DNA from: Thalassotalea agarivorans
GTDB lineage: Bacteria > Pseudomonadota > Gammaproteobacteria > Enterobacterales > Alteromonadaceae
Assembly: GCF_030295955.1 (NCBI RefSeq)
Contig: NZ_AP027363.1
Coordinates: 1,860,001-1,924,000, forward strand
DNA: 64,000 bases
Reading direction: 5' to 3'
Notes under the pieces: generated by a model
The model's input: only the letters and a program-made list of their open reading frames with translations
Told to the model about the DNA's origin: nothing
The model's database searches: none
Position numbers and translations under genes: made by a program
Shown: one piece after another, positions 47,774 to 58,292 of the stretch
Layout: the number at the start of each line of letters is the position of its first letter
How positions within the stretch are numbered: position 1 is the first letter of the stretch

Positions 47774-50700
47774 GGCGTATCTCCTTGATTGACAAGTTCA
47801 TCCATGGGCGGCTCAAACTTATTGTTGGCATCGATTGCTTGCTGATGCTCTGTGTCTTGCTCTGTGTATTCTCGCAACATATACACAGTTTTTAGGTCTT
47901 TAACGTTAATACCAGTTAGATCGCCGTCTTCTTTAATGCTAATTAATTGGTTAAGTAGCTCAGTTTCTTCAAGGGTAAGACCGTCGACATAACGATCATA
48001 ATCGTCTGTGTCAGGACGACCACCAGCACTGCTATCTACTGTTACATCTATTGTTTCCACTTGACCTAAACGTTGATCGCCATCCAGCGTAGCTGTTGGC
48101 GTTAGCACAAGAGAATACGTTTGGCCATCCTCCGCGCCTAGCAAGGCAAGCGACTCTACATCGGCAAAATCAACAGTATATGAGCCATCTGGATTTTCCG
48201 TTCCAGCAGACAGCGATAAACCATCAGCGAGTCCAGTAACCAGTAGGAAGCCTTCCTCTCCGGGCGCCGGATTAGTCAACGCTAGCGATAAACCTAAATC
48301 GATACTCGCAGGGTCGGTTGCGGTTACATCATCCACGGCAAGCCAAACCGGTGGATCTGCAGCAGGCGTTATATCCAACACTAAGTTAAAGGTATCTGAG
48401 ATAGCAGATACGGTTTGTGTGTCACCTAATATACTCGCACTATCTTCTGAACCAATTTCAATCGTAATATCCATATTACCGAACGCGATACCACCAGGGT
48501 TAATACCAAGGCTGTTTATTTCACTCGCACCGAGGGTGATTTCAGCAACAAAGTTACCTGCGCCATCAGATTCAAATAAACCTCGACGAATGCCCGCTTG
48601 AATCGTTGCTAACTCTTCAATACCCACTAATGCGCTGGCGTCAGAACTTGCATTTATCGTGACTTTTATGGTGATTTGTTCACTGCCATCTGTATCGGTA
48701 TTAGCAACACCAAGCGAGACGACAGCAAGGTCATCTTCGTCTACTGTTATCATATCTTCAGGTGCTGTAAATACATCGACTTCATCTGCTACAGGTAGAA
48801 CCGACACAATAAAATTTGTTGAGGTTGTGACAAATTTGGCGGGCTCTTGATCTTGCGTTATCGCATTAAACGTTAATGGCACATCACCAGAAAAATCTGC
48901 GGGAGGAATAAATACAACGTTGTCCAACTGACTTGCATCTACAGTGAAAGAAAACGTATCTTTACCATCAAAAGTGCCGCCATCTTTACCATTGTTTGGC
49001 GCGATAGTTATGCCGCCACCGCCATCGGAATATCCTATAGAACCGCCGGTTGGAACCCCTGTGATGGTCAAATAAATATTTTCTGAACCATCTTGGTCGA
49101 TAAGCTGCGAACTTAAATCTGACAGAGCAATAGCGCTATCTTCATCACCTGTTACGTTGTCACCAGTAATAACAGAATTATCAGTGACGGGTATCACATC
49201 AAATTGATATGACACGTCAAACGCTGCTTCGTCAGTTGCTAAGCCAGAGCTGATTGTCGCTTGATCAATAATGAAGCCTGATAGTTGCACTGTCACCGCA
49301 TTTTCACCTGAAACATGCAGTGGCGCTTTGATGGTAGCGCTTCTAATCGCGCTGGCGAGTTCTTCCGGCGTAGTACCAGTAAAGCGATATGTGCTATCGG
49401 TTCCCGCGACTAATTGAAAGAATCCTCCATCGTCGCTTATTTCTGCACCATTGGTGGTAATAGTAAGGTTATTCGTTGGATCTGAAGCGTCGACTTTAAT
49501 CGACTCTATACCGCCGGCCGTCAATCCTCCATTATTCATATCATCGAACAACAAGATTTCAGCTATAGGAGTCGCTGTATCTTCGTATAAAACATATTCT
49601 TCTTCGGTAACAACGACACCGTCAACAACGGGAGTTATATCAAACTCTAGAATTTGACTATCATCAATGAAGGTATCGCCTGAGTCAGTGTCGGTCGCAA
49701 TTACCCGAATCGGAACAGAGAAAGATCCAGCAAAATCAACTTCAATTAAGTTGCCATCTTCATCCTCTTGCGACAGTACGATTTTAGTATTCGCCCAACT
49801 ATCTTGGTCAAACAAATACTCTATGAGTCCGCCATCATCATTGTGCAGATAACGTACTCCTCCGCCAGTAAATGTTAAACCTGGTGGCATATCAGATGCT
49901 TTTATTCTAAAGCTGATAAGATCGTTGCTGTCATCAGACAGATTAGGGTTTATATGCCCCTGAAAATCGATAGGTAAGTCTTCAACGCCGTCTATGACAC
50001 TGAGTTGCACTTGGTCTACAGGTGAAGCGAAAGACGGAGTTGTTGTACCGTTAAACTGCACTTCTATCGTACCCAATATGCCATCTCTGTCTTCATGATC
50101 AACAACACTGCCATGCACGACAATCGAGACTGGACCGCTGGTAGGGTTTGCACTCAATACTGTGACACCAGCGAGCACATCTAAGTCAGATTCCACAACA
50201 CCATCAACACTAATGCCTTGAAGAGGTATATACCAACGACCATCGCCATCAGGCAGTGCGCCATTGGGATGTGTTACATACCAATCATTGCCCGAAGGCA
50301 CGGTAAGGTAGACGTAGCGTAGTTCTTCACTACCATCGATATCATCTTCAAAAAACTTAACGGTACCTGTTAAATCGATTGCCCCACCGTCACTAACTAG
50401 CACGTCATCAGTTGTTTCAAAGCGAGTGAACAAATCAACATCGCCATAAATTTCTAAATCTAATTGCGCAGTCACTACAACTGGGTCGCTAGTCTGCGTG
50501 GTTGACGAATCGATAATGGTGTATTCAAGCTGAACGCTAAAATCTTCGTCGGAATCTTTCGGAGGCAAAAGTCCCACGCGTCCACTGTTTAACAGGTCAT
50601 TGATGGTTGGCGAGATACTGTCTATTAATGTAGATAGATCTATCGGACCCGTTGATACTGCAACACCGTCTAGCGTTATCTGCGCGCCAGCGGGAATACC

Positions 50701-53700
50701 AACAATGTTAACAGTTACTATTGATTCACTACCGTCAACGTCTTTACCTAAGTTTTTTAATGAATCGTCTTCAAAATCAGGATCTAACGTACTCAGCGTT
50801 TCGTCTGTAGCAAATTTAAGTATGACAATTTTATCTTCAGTACCACGCTGAAAGTTGTATAGCGCTTGCGGGTTTTGATCGACGACAGGGAAAACATCAA
50901 TCGAAAGCGTTAAATCAAATGTTTGGTTATCGCCATCAGGTTCCGAAACAACGGCCTGAACACCAAAGTCCAATAAACCAGAAAAGTCTTCAACGGGACG
51001 AACAAACAAGCTTTTCAATTGTTCGGCAGTCACACCAAAAACGGGGTTGCCACTTTCAAGCTTAACCACTTCTAAATTAACAACATTACCATCTGCATCA
51101 ACAAAATTAATGCCGTCTGGTACTGAAGTAAGTAATAAATTAATATTCTCTGATCCGTCTATATCGCCGGTTTTTATCAGAAAATCTAACGGTATATCAG
51201 TATCTTCATCAAACTGTGCTGTATTGGTGATAATACCGTTGTCTACATCATAGGACCAATTATCCCCGACATCGACATCTACTGTATCAACCACACCGGT
51301 TAATTTTACTGTGAGGGTTTTTGGGTCGGTTCTAAAGTCATCACCAAACTCAGGTATGCCATCAATTTCTGAATCGGTTGAAATAGCAACGACAGAAATA
51401 TCAAAATCGCCTGCAGTAAAACTACTGATATCTTGTTTAGGAATAATCGTATAATTTCCCGCATCAACATCGACACCGCTGACTTTGAATACATTGCCAC
51501 CTAAATCTTCTATAACTGCGCCTCCACTCGCCGCTATTGTCCAATCGTCAGGCAGCGTTAGTTCATAAGAGATCTCTTCAGAGCCATCTAAGTCGGTTAG
51601 TTCAACTGCAATGAGCTCGTTAACTTGAATAGGCTCATCCTCTAAGCCTTGATAGCTCCTTACTTTTAAATCAACCACTTCGTCAGCAACCGGTTGAACG
51701 TTGATATCTATGGTTAACGGCGGAAGTTCAAAGGTATCACCATTTTCTGGCTCTCTTGAAATCGCAACAACATCAAAAGTAAGTAACCCCGCGACATTCA
51801 GTGCGCTCGTTGCCACAAGCGTTTGTATTTGTGTTGGGTTTAACACAGTACCATCATCGATAGCGACTTCTTGCCCATCTTCGGTAATTGTTAAGGTTAA
51901 GCCATCATCAATACTTTCGATACGATAAGTCAGACGCTCAGAGCCGTCAGTGTCGAACAAATCTGCTTGTAACATGATAGGAATTGGACCGCCATCTTCA
52001 ATAACACTGCCGTCTAAATCGGGGTTATAAACAAAGGTAGAGTTGTCAGTATTCCAAATCGGCGCATCGGCAACTGGCGTAATATTAATTTCAATTGTGT
52101 TAGATACAGGGTCTTTTATCGTGCCATCGCCAGACTGGATCACAACGTCTACGATCAATTTTACTTGTTGCGACTTTATTGCATCACTTGCGTTTAACGC
52201 GGGCGTATATATCAGTGTGCCGTTAGGAATTGTATTTCCCGTACTCAAGGTAACCAATTGGTCACCCGTCAGCTCTAATTTTCCGTCTACTACTTTAATA
52301 TCTTCTAACGAGCCGCCTAGGCGCTCCAATTGCATTGTACCGCCGTTAAGTGACGCTTCATCAATGCGAATAGCGATAACCTCTTCACCTAAATCTAAGT
52401 CTCCAGGTAGCGCTTCAACTAATACTTGTACCGGTGTATCTTCTGGCGTGGTGGTATCAAAGCCAATAATACTGCCAGAACTATCTTTAATACGAATATC
52501 AAGCTGGCCTGATGTTGCATCGCCATCATTATCGGTAATAACGAGCGAAACAATGTCGTCATAAAACTCAGCAGTGCTTGAGTAGGTGTTACTCGTTACG
52601 GTTATAGAGCCATCTGCTGAAAACTCCAATTCACCATACTTGACAGCAGGCGACTCGGCAAAATCAAACAATTCAATCACATCACCAGGGAAATAGGTCG
52701 TCTCGTTGTAAAATATCGACGTTAAAACTCCACCATCAGCTCCTACTTCCGTGCCATCTAACGCGTTAACAGTAAAACTCTCACCTTCTGTGACTTCTTT
52801 TGAAATCGATTTAGTGGTTGGTACGGCATCTATCACACTTACAGTAACCGTCTGGCTATTAGACCTATCGCCGTCAGCATCTACAGCTTGTACGTCAATA
52901 GAAATGGTTGTTTCATTTTTATCATTGCCAAGCGGATGATCGATAGCTTGAAATTGCTGGTAAGTAAACGCACCTGTTTCATCTATTTTTATTTGAAACA
53001 CTTTGTCGTTTGTATCTGCTGCCCGAGCTATGTACCACCCCTTGTCTGTAGGAGTTGTATCTAATGTTACTGCTATACCACCGCGCGTTGTTACACCTGT
53101 TAAGGTAAACCCGTCAGCAAGTTCGACAGCGACAATATCGTCACTGCCTTGATTCAAGTTAATTTGCCCCTTGCTCGTGACTTTATCTATATCAACATCA
53201 ATGAGCTCACCTTCATCAACACTTGAAGTAGCAACTGCAGGGTCTGTTAACGTTGGATCTCGGCCGTCATCGACGTCAACCATTAGGATTTGATTAGAAA
53301 AAGTACCATCTATATCAACAACTGAAATTGGTACTTGAATGGTGAGTTGGCTGTCTTGGCTACCTAAATGGTCAATAGGTCCTCTTAACTCAAAACTGAT
53401 TGGCACGTCAGCCGAAAGGTTCGGGTCTAATGCTATTTCCTTAGGTATTTGAACGCGGATAATGTCAGTACCATCGGCGAGTTGTCCAATCAAAATACCG
53501 TTCCCTTTATCTATCCAGATCACGGCTTCACCATTTGAAGTAACAGCATTGCCTAAACTGTCTAGTACGGGGTCGTTATTAAACACAAAAAATACGATAG
53601 AGGTTATCGGATCGGATGCGCTCGTAATTGATGCTACGCCGCTATCAAAGTTTGTAAATGGCGACGTTCCTCTCGGTATTTCTGAAACATTTAACGGGTC

Positions 53701-56700
53701 AATATCGATTTGCGCCGTGCCATCATCAGCAACACTGATATCCAACTCAAATGTAGCCCTGTCTTGATCAGTATCGAGAGCGACGATTTTTATTGGGATC
53801 TTGTCTGAATCAGTCTGATCTAACGATTTGTAAAGCGTAAAAACATAGTTAATGGGTTCTCCACCAGCTCTCAAGGTAATAGTTTTGTCTAGTTCTAGAG
53901 AAAAAACTGGGTCTGCTATATCTGCGGTATAACCTATCAATGTTTTACCATCTGCTGATACAAAGAAATTAATTTCTTCTCCATTTGAATACAAAATAGG
54001 TTGTTGCGATTCTGGCGCAAATAAGCTGAGAGCGACAGCATCCGACCCTGGTTGTAATTGAAACTCCCCTTGCCCTTGCACGGGACCAGAAATCAGTTGT
54101 GCTTCTGACAACGCAACAGCTTGAATGTTAACGCCTGTTGGCAGTGCACCATCGACTATTTCAACTATGATGGGTTCGTAGCGAATAAAAGTAAAATCTA
54201 AATCCTGTGCGGTAATAAGTAGTGGAAACTCCAATACGTTGGTTAGCGTTGGATGACGCAATGGCGCAAACTGCTCAACGTCAATCGTTGCGGTGGCGTC
54301 TCTGCCATTCGCTACAGCTGAAATTGAATAGGTAATAACCACACCTGTAGAGGTTTCACCAATAATCTGCGTTTTATCTTCTGATAGTGAAAATTCAACC
54401 AATTCGGCATTACTGCTATAATCAAGTGCGTTCAAGGCTGCTGCCGCAGCATTGGAAAAGCGAGTACTTTCTGCAACGATAGAATCGGAACCCGCTGAAA
54501 TATCAACTGTGAACGAGTTTGTAGCGCTATCGCCAAACAAAGGTTCAACATAAGAAGTAAACTCTATAGAGTTGGTACCTGCACTACCATCTAGCACTTG
54601 GAAGACAGCATTGGCTCTGCCGTTGGTACCATCTGCATCTTGTACGACATATCTGATTGCAAGACTTTGCTCTATACGATTATCTAGATCATTTGCCGCT
54701 GTAAATCGATACAATCCATTGGATCTGACAACCAACTCTCCAAATTCTGTATCAATTACTGTGTCACTTGACGGATCTACTGTGTATGTTGTGCCACCTA
54801 TCTGAATTTCTGTCAGCGTTAATGGACCTTCAATGGTATAATCGTTAGCGACAAACGAACCGAAAACAGCCTGCCCTTCTCTCGCTGTAGCGCTGTCGTC
54901 TACTGCAAAAGGCGGCGTATCTACAATCACTAGCTCCACTGGTATTTCAATAGCATCTATGGTGCCATCACTATCGATTTGCGTTGCCTGTACCTTGACA
55001 AAAGTATTGAGAATAGCGGCACGAGCGGCCTCGTCAAAGGGTTCATATAAACGAAAAACAATACTTGAATCAGTAAGCTTCATATCTAACGCTATTGCGC
55101 CACTTAAATCACCGACAAAAAAGTCTAGTTGCTTACCATCGGCGCTGCGCTGCATGACTAATGGTTGTCCGCTACTAGTAATGCTTGATAGATCGGCTTG
55201 GTCGATGGCAAAAACTAAATCTCCATCCGGCACATTGATGCTGGCAGTCGACGATGCAAATTCAAAAATATCGAGATAAAACTCAAACAAACGCGCTGTC
55301 CCAGGAACATCGATAAGTGGCAAGGCGTCGTCATTAGCATTACCGGCAATATCACTAACTGCAGCATCAACTGTCCAATCACGGTTTACGTCCAATGATG
55401 TAATATCAATACCGTTTGCTTGCCACGTACCACCGCTAACTGAAGCATCAACGGTGTAATCTGTCACACCATCAGAAATCGTTAATGTAACAACTTGCCC
55501 ATCTTCGGCATCTGTGGTTCCAGAAATTGTAGTTAGTGCACCAAATTTCAATGCAAACGTGTCAATGCCGTCGACACCTGTATCAATATCTATTAAAGGT
55601 GGCGTCGCGTCTTTGTTAACCGTGATTGAATTTACCGCTAGATTACAATGAGTATCTTCACTTTGTGCTGTTAGGGTTAACTCTCCATCTGCCAATGCGG
55701 ATAAATCGCTGTTATCTATTTCCCAAAGACCGTTTTCTACCACAGTATCAAACGTAACACTGGCGCCAACACTATCAGTAACCGTAATTTGAACCGTTTG
55801 ACCGTTTTCAATATCAGAAACAGATCCTTTAATCGTGGTTAATCCAACTTCTTTCTGATTAAGAATACCGTCGCCACCAGATTCAATTGACAGGTCAATA
55901 GCTGCAATTAAATCAAGGTCAAAATCTTGTGCTATGGTTGCTTCGTTACCTGCATTGTCACTCACTACAGCGCTTGCAGTAACATTGCCATCGGCTAAAC
56001 TGGTGAGATCTAAAGGCTCGGTTTGCCACATTCCACCTATAACCGTAGCTGTTACTGTTTCAGTCGCACCTACACTATCTGTTAGTGTAAGCGTAACAAT
56101 ATCGCCGTCTTCAATATCAGTTACCGCGCCTGACAGGGTAAATCTCTCGCCGACATCGGTACATTCCGCCGACACATTGATAGATAGATCTGCGATGTTA
56201 TCTATTTCTGCGGTTGCTTGCGTTTGCGCGACATTACATTGTAAATCTTCTACTGTCGCAGCTGCAGTAAACTCGCCGTCAGCAAACGCTGATATATCAA
56301 TTGCATTTATTTGCCAGGTTTCGCCTGATACAACAGCAGAGGTTTGAAGTTGTTGGCCGTTCACATCGGTCAAGGTAACGTTTATCGTTTGACCATCTTC
56401 CACGTTTTCAACGGTGCCAGATAAATTAACTCTGCTAGATTCTTCGGCGTTGATGATTGAATCGTCTGTCTGATCTATCGTTAACGAGAGAATGGCCGTT
56501 GTATCTAAGGTGAAGTCCGACTGCGTTATTGCCTCGTTGCCTGCAATATCAAATACGGTAACGTCGGCGGTAAGATTGCCATCGATAAATGGTGTGGTGT
56601 CTAGCGGGTCGATAACAAATTGCCCACCGTTTACTACAACATCATACGACGATTGATTGCCGCCAGTATCAGATATGATAACAGTAGCTGGTTGCCCATC

Positions 56701-57642
56701 TTCTACTTCCGATACTGTGCCGGTAAGAGCGAATGTTTGTCCTTGGTCTGTACAGGTTGCGGTTACTTGCAACGCTACTTCAGCCATCGTATCGATAACT
56801 GATGTATCTTCAACGGTTGAGGTAGCCACTTGATCCGCTGATAACGCTATTTGCGCGCTAATAGGCCCATCAACAAAGCTTGATACATCAACATTATCAA
56901 GTTGCCATAATTCGTCTTGTGCCATCGCCGACAAGGACAGCGTATTGCCAGCACTATCGACTAATAAAATAGCTAATTCAAAGCCATCTGGTACGCCGGA
57001 CGCTTCACCTGAAAGACCAATTGACGGAGTTTCTGCGCGATTAATAAGCTCATCACCCCCGTCTAAAATTTGAATAGATAAGTCGGTCGCGCCGCCATCG
57101 TCATCAAGCAAATAAGAGGGAATTTCGCGAGGTGACGTATCAGTTATGAATCCCGTAGTATCAAAACCTGAGCGCACGATTTCGTATGCGCCGGGATATT
57201 TAATGACACGAAAAAATAGTGACAAACCGTCATCTAATGTGGCGGACTGTCCATTATTAGCTTGCTGTTGTTGTGACGATTCCGGTGATTCGGCAACGGA
57301 TTGCTGCTCGTTCTCCCATTGCTGGGTTGATAAGTAAGTTTTTTCTGGGGGGTATTCTACGTTATCTTTTTCGGTAATAGGTGATAATACATCTATTTCA
57401 TCTTGCGAAATTGAAGATACTACAGCGTAAGGTACTGCAACCACTTGCCCCAAAATAGGCAGGTATGGTGTTTCCTGATCGTATACCAAATCTTCTCGGG
57501 TGAAGTAGACTTGTTCGACACCTTGTTCAATAGCGTCATTGAAAGCCGCATCATCTAATTGTAACCATTCACCGTCTTCAGTTACTAGCCACGCCACATC
57601 TTCAATAACTATTAATACAGACTTTGCTAAAACACCTTTCAT
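47764..57642 (-). CDS. Giant type I-secreted adhesin (BpfA/LapA-like, 3292 residues)
   Basis: This is the largest gene in the window and heads a five-gene operon with its own transporter. Residues 1-85 are a unique N-terminal part (LVTEDGEWLQL, YLPILGQVVAVPYAV), then a Gln/Ser linker, and from about 200 to 760 tandem Ig-like domains of about 98 residues (DLTSLADGNVTASAVVSDNAGN). A long middle has ADDSA/DGSE-type cadherin-like repeats of the T1SS-143 kind, each starting with an ED...DLDGSE pattern. I see no GGxGxD RTX repeats, and the end is acidic (YVDGLTLEETELL...). The high Asp content fits calcium binding. AAGGGG precedes the ATG. Only four cysteines occur, at 297, 469, 494 and 666. It probably mediates biofilm or surface attachment; this is inferred from architecture. 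Confidence 0.85.
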   Translation of the reverse strand: MKGVLAKSVLIVIEDVAWLVTEDGEWLQLDDAAFNDAIEQGVEQVYFTREDLVYDQETPYLPILGQVVAVPYAVVSSISQDEIDVLSPITEKDNVEYPPEKTYLSTQQWENEQQSVAESPESSQQQQANNGQSATLDDGLSLFFRVIKYPGAYEIVRSGFDTTGFITDTSPREIPSYLLDDDGGATDLSIQILDGGDELINRAETPSIGLSGEASGVPDGFELAILLVDSAGNTLSLSAMAQDELWQLDNVDVSSFVDGPISAQIALSADQVATSTVEDTSVIDTMAEVALQVTATCTDQGQTFALTGTVSEVEDGQPATVIISDTGGNQSSYDVVVNGGQFVIDPLDTTPFIDGNLTADVTVFDIAGNEAITQSDFTLDTTAILSLTIDQTDDSIINAEESSRVNLSGTVENVEDGQTINVTLTDVNGQQLQTSAVVSGETWQINAIDISAFADGEFTAAATVEDLQCNVAQTQATAEIDNIADLSINVSAECTDVGERFTLSGAVTDIEDGDIVTLTLTDSVGATETVTATVIGGMWQTEPLDLTSLADGNVTASAVVSDNAGNEATIAQDFDLDLIAAIDLSIESGGDGILNQKEVGLTTIKGSVSDIENGQTVQITVTDSVGASVTFDTVVENGLWEIDNSDLSALADGELTLTAQSEDTHCNLAVNSITVNKDATPPLIDIDTGVDGIDTFALKFGALTTISGTTDAEDGQVVTLTISDGVTDYTVDASVSGGTWQANGIDITSLDVNRDWTVDAAVSDIAGNANDDALPLIDVPGTARLFEFYLDIFEFASSTASINVPDGDLVFAIDQADLSSITSSGQPLVMQRSADGKQLDFFVGDLSGAIALDMKLTDSSIVFRLYEPFDEAARAAILNTFVKVQATQIDSDGTIDAIEIPVELVIVDTPPFAVDDSATAREGQAVFGSFVANDYTIEGPLTLTEIQIGGTTYTVDPSSDTVIDTEFGELVVRSNGLYRFTAANDLDNRIEQSLAIRYVVQDADGTNGRANAVFQVLDGSAGTNSIEFTSYVEPLFGDSATNSFTVDISAGSDSIVAESTRFSNAAAAALNALDYSSNAELVEFSLSEDKTQIIGETSTGVVITYSISAVANGRDATATIDVEQFAPLRHPTLTNVLEFPLLITAQDLDFTFIRYEPIIVEIVDGALPTGVNIQAVALSEAQLISGPVQGQGEFQLQPGSDAVALSLFAPESQQPILYSNGEEINFFVSADGKTLIGYTADIADPVFSLELDKTITLRAGGEPINYVFTLYKSLDQTDSDKIPIKIVALDTDQDRATFELDISVADDGTAQIDIDPLNVSEIPRGTSPFTNFDSGVASITSASDPITSIVFFVFNNDPVLDSLGNAVTSNGEAVIWIDKGNGILIGQLADGTDIIRVQIPKEIALDPNLSADVPISFELRGPIDHLGSQDSQLTIQVPISVVDIDGTFSNQILMVDVDDGRDPTLTDPAVATSSVDEGELIDVDIDKVTSKGQINLNQGSDDIVAVELADGFTLTGVTTRGGIAVTLDTTPTDKGWYIARAADTNDKVFQIKIDETGAFTYQQFQAIDHPLGNDKNETTISIDVQAVDADGDRSNSQTVTVSVIDAVPTTKSISKEVTEGESFTVNALDGTEVGADGGVLTSIFYNETTYFPGDVIELFDFAESPAVKYGELEFSADGSITVTSNTYSSTAEFYDDIVSLVITDNDGDATSGQLDIRIKDSSGSIIGFDTTTPEDTPVQVLVEALPGDLDLGEEVIAIRIDEASLNGGTMQLERLGGSLEDIKVVDGKLELTGDQLVTLSTGNTIPNGTLIYTPALNASDAIKSQQVKLIVDVVIQSGDGTIKDPVSNTIEINITPVADAPIWNTDNSTFVYNPDLDGSVIEDGGPIPIMLQADLFDTDGSERLTYRIESIDDGLTLTITEDGQEVAIDDGTVLNPTQIQTLVATSALNVAGLLTFDVVAISREPENGDTFELPPLTIDINVQPVADEVVDLKVRSYQGLEDEPIQVNELIAVELTDLDGSEEISYELTLPDDWTIAASGGAVIEDLGGNVFKVSGVDVDAGNYTIIPKQDISSFTAGDFDISVVAISTDSEIDGIPEFGDDFRTDPKTLTVKLTGVVDTVDVDVGDNWSYDVDNGIITNTAQFDEDTDIPLDFLIKTGDIDGSENINLLLTSVPDGINFVDADGNVVNLEVVKLESGNPVFGVTAEQLKSLFVRPVEDFSGLLDFGVQAVVSEPDGDNQTFDLTLSIDVFPVVDQNPQALYNFQRGTEDKIVILKFATDETLSTLDPDFEDDSLKNLGKDVDGSESIVTVNIVGIPAGAQITLDGVAVSTGPIDLSTLIDSISPTINDLLNSGRVGLLPPKDSDEDFSVQLEYTIIDSSTTQTSDPVVVTAQLDLEIYGDVDLFTRFETTDDVLVSDGGAIDLTGTVKFFEDDIDGSEELRYVYLTVPSGNDWYVTHPNGALPDGDGRWYIPLQGISVDGVVESDLDVLAGVTVLSANPTSGPVSIVVHGSVVDHEDRDGILGTIEVQFNGTTTPSFASPVDQVQLSVIDGVEDLPIDFQGHINPNLSDDSNDLISFRIKASDMPPGLTFTGGGVRYLHNDDGGLIEYLFDQDSWANTKIVLSQEDEDGNLIEVDFAGSFSVPIRVIATDTDSGDTFIDDSQILEFDITPVVDGVVVTEEEYVLYEDTATPIAEILLFDDMNNGGLTAGGIESIKVDASDPTNNLTITTNGAEISDDGGFFQLVAGTDSTYRFTGTTPEELASAIRSATIKAPLHVSGENAVTVQLSGFIIDQATISSGLATDEAAFDVSYQFDVIPVTDNSVITGDNVTGDEDSAIALSDLSSQLIDQDGSENIYLTITGVPTGGSIGYSDGGGGITIAPNNGKDGGTFDGKDTFSFTVDASQLDNVVFIPPADFSGDVPLTFNAITQDQEPAKFVTTSTNFIVSVLPVADEVDVFTAPEDMITVDEDDLAVVSLGVANTDTDGSEQITIKVTINASSDASALVGIEELATIQAGIRRGLFESDGAGNFVAEITLGASEINSLGINPGGIAFGNMDITIEIGSEDSASILGDTQTVSAISDTFNLVLDITPAADPPVWLAVDDVTATDPASIDLGLSLALTNPAPGEEGFLLVTGLADGLSLSAGTENPDGSYTVDFADVESLALLGAEDGQTYSLVLTPTATLDGDQRLGQVETIDVTVDSSAGGRPDTDDYDRYVDGLTLEETELLNQLISIKEDGDLTGINVKDLKTVYMLREYTEQDTEHQQAIDANNKFEPPMDELVNQGDTPWR

Positions 57643-57996
57643 AACGCCCCTTCAAAACAGGAAAGAATTTAGGACAGCTTATTTAACTATATACCAATAT
57701 AATCAGGCAGTTGTAAAAAATATGTTAATTCTTTATGTACTGGTTATAACACGATTAGCGCACAAGGTTAAATGTAAAATTCATTCAATGTTATTAGTAA
57801 AAATTTTCGGGAGCTTTCAAGAGCTTATTGATAATGGAAGATAACGAATAGCTCGTTACATTTGCATGCACAAAAATCAACTAAACCTCCCTTATTAAGC
57901 TGTACAAAAAGTAACAAATTTCAACGACTTCCCTACATTATTTTATTAACATGAGATTTACACTTACCCCACTAGCACAAACATTTGGAGTAAGTG
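57643..57996. other. 354-bp divergent intergenic region upstream of the adhesin
   Basis: This AT-rich gap must hold the adhesin operon promoter and that of the small plus-strand gene. TATA-like stretches occur around 57690-57710 on the minus strand, but no clear -35 or operator was seen. No gene or RNA was found. Confidence 0.5.
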
Positions 57997-58227
57997 ATGG
58001 ATAAGATTTCTCAAAAAAGTGTCACGGTGTTTTTCTTTGAAGAAAATGCCCTGCAATTGTCGAGTCAAACCATTTCTGGCATTCAAGTTAATGGTGGTCG
58101 CGTCATTCTGCCAAAATCATTTAAACAAGGTAAGTCGATTATCGCCGTGTTTGAAGGCCGAGTAAAAATGCTCAATGTGCTTGGCGAACGCGCTATGCCA
58201 ACAAAACAGTTCTCAATTGCAAGTTAG
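57997..58227 (+). CDS. Conserved small protein, probably TIGR02922 family
   Basis: The 76-residue protein has the pattern SVTVFFFEENALQLSSQTIS, a mid GGRVILPKSFKQGKSIIAVFEG and a final LNVLGERAMP. This resembles a small family of unknown function that I recall from Colwellia, Shewanella and Pseudoalteromonas. GGAG lies 8 nt before ATG at 57997; a GTG one codon earlier is also in frame. No signal peptide is seen. It stands alone ahead of ubiG. Confidence 0.7.
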   Translation: MDKISQKSVTVFFFEENALQLSSQTISGIQVNGGRVILPKSFKQGKSIIAVFEGRVKMLNVLGERAMPTKQFSIAS

Positions 58228-58292
58228 CAGATGTAATCACTGCGACATTAGTTTAAAATCTTAGTAATTCTAGAAATTATTAACGTTGAACT

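Noticed and set aside
48419-57337. Many plus-strand open frames opposite the adhesin gene
   Set aside because: They mirror the repeated codon pattern of the adhesin and have no ribosome sites or recognisable products.
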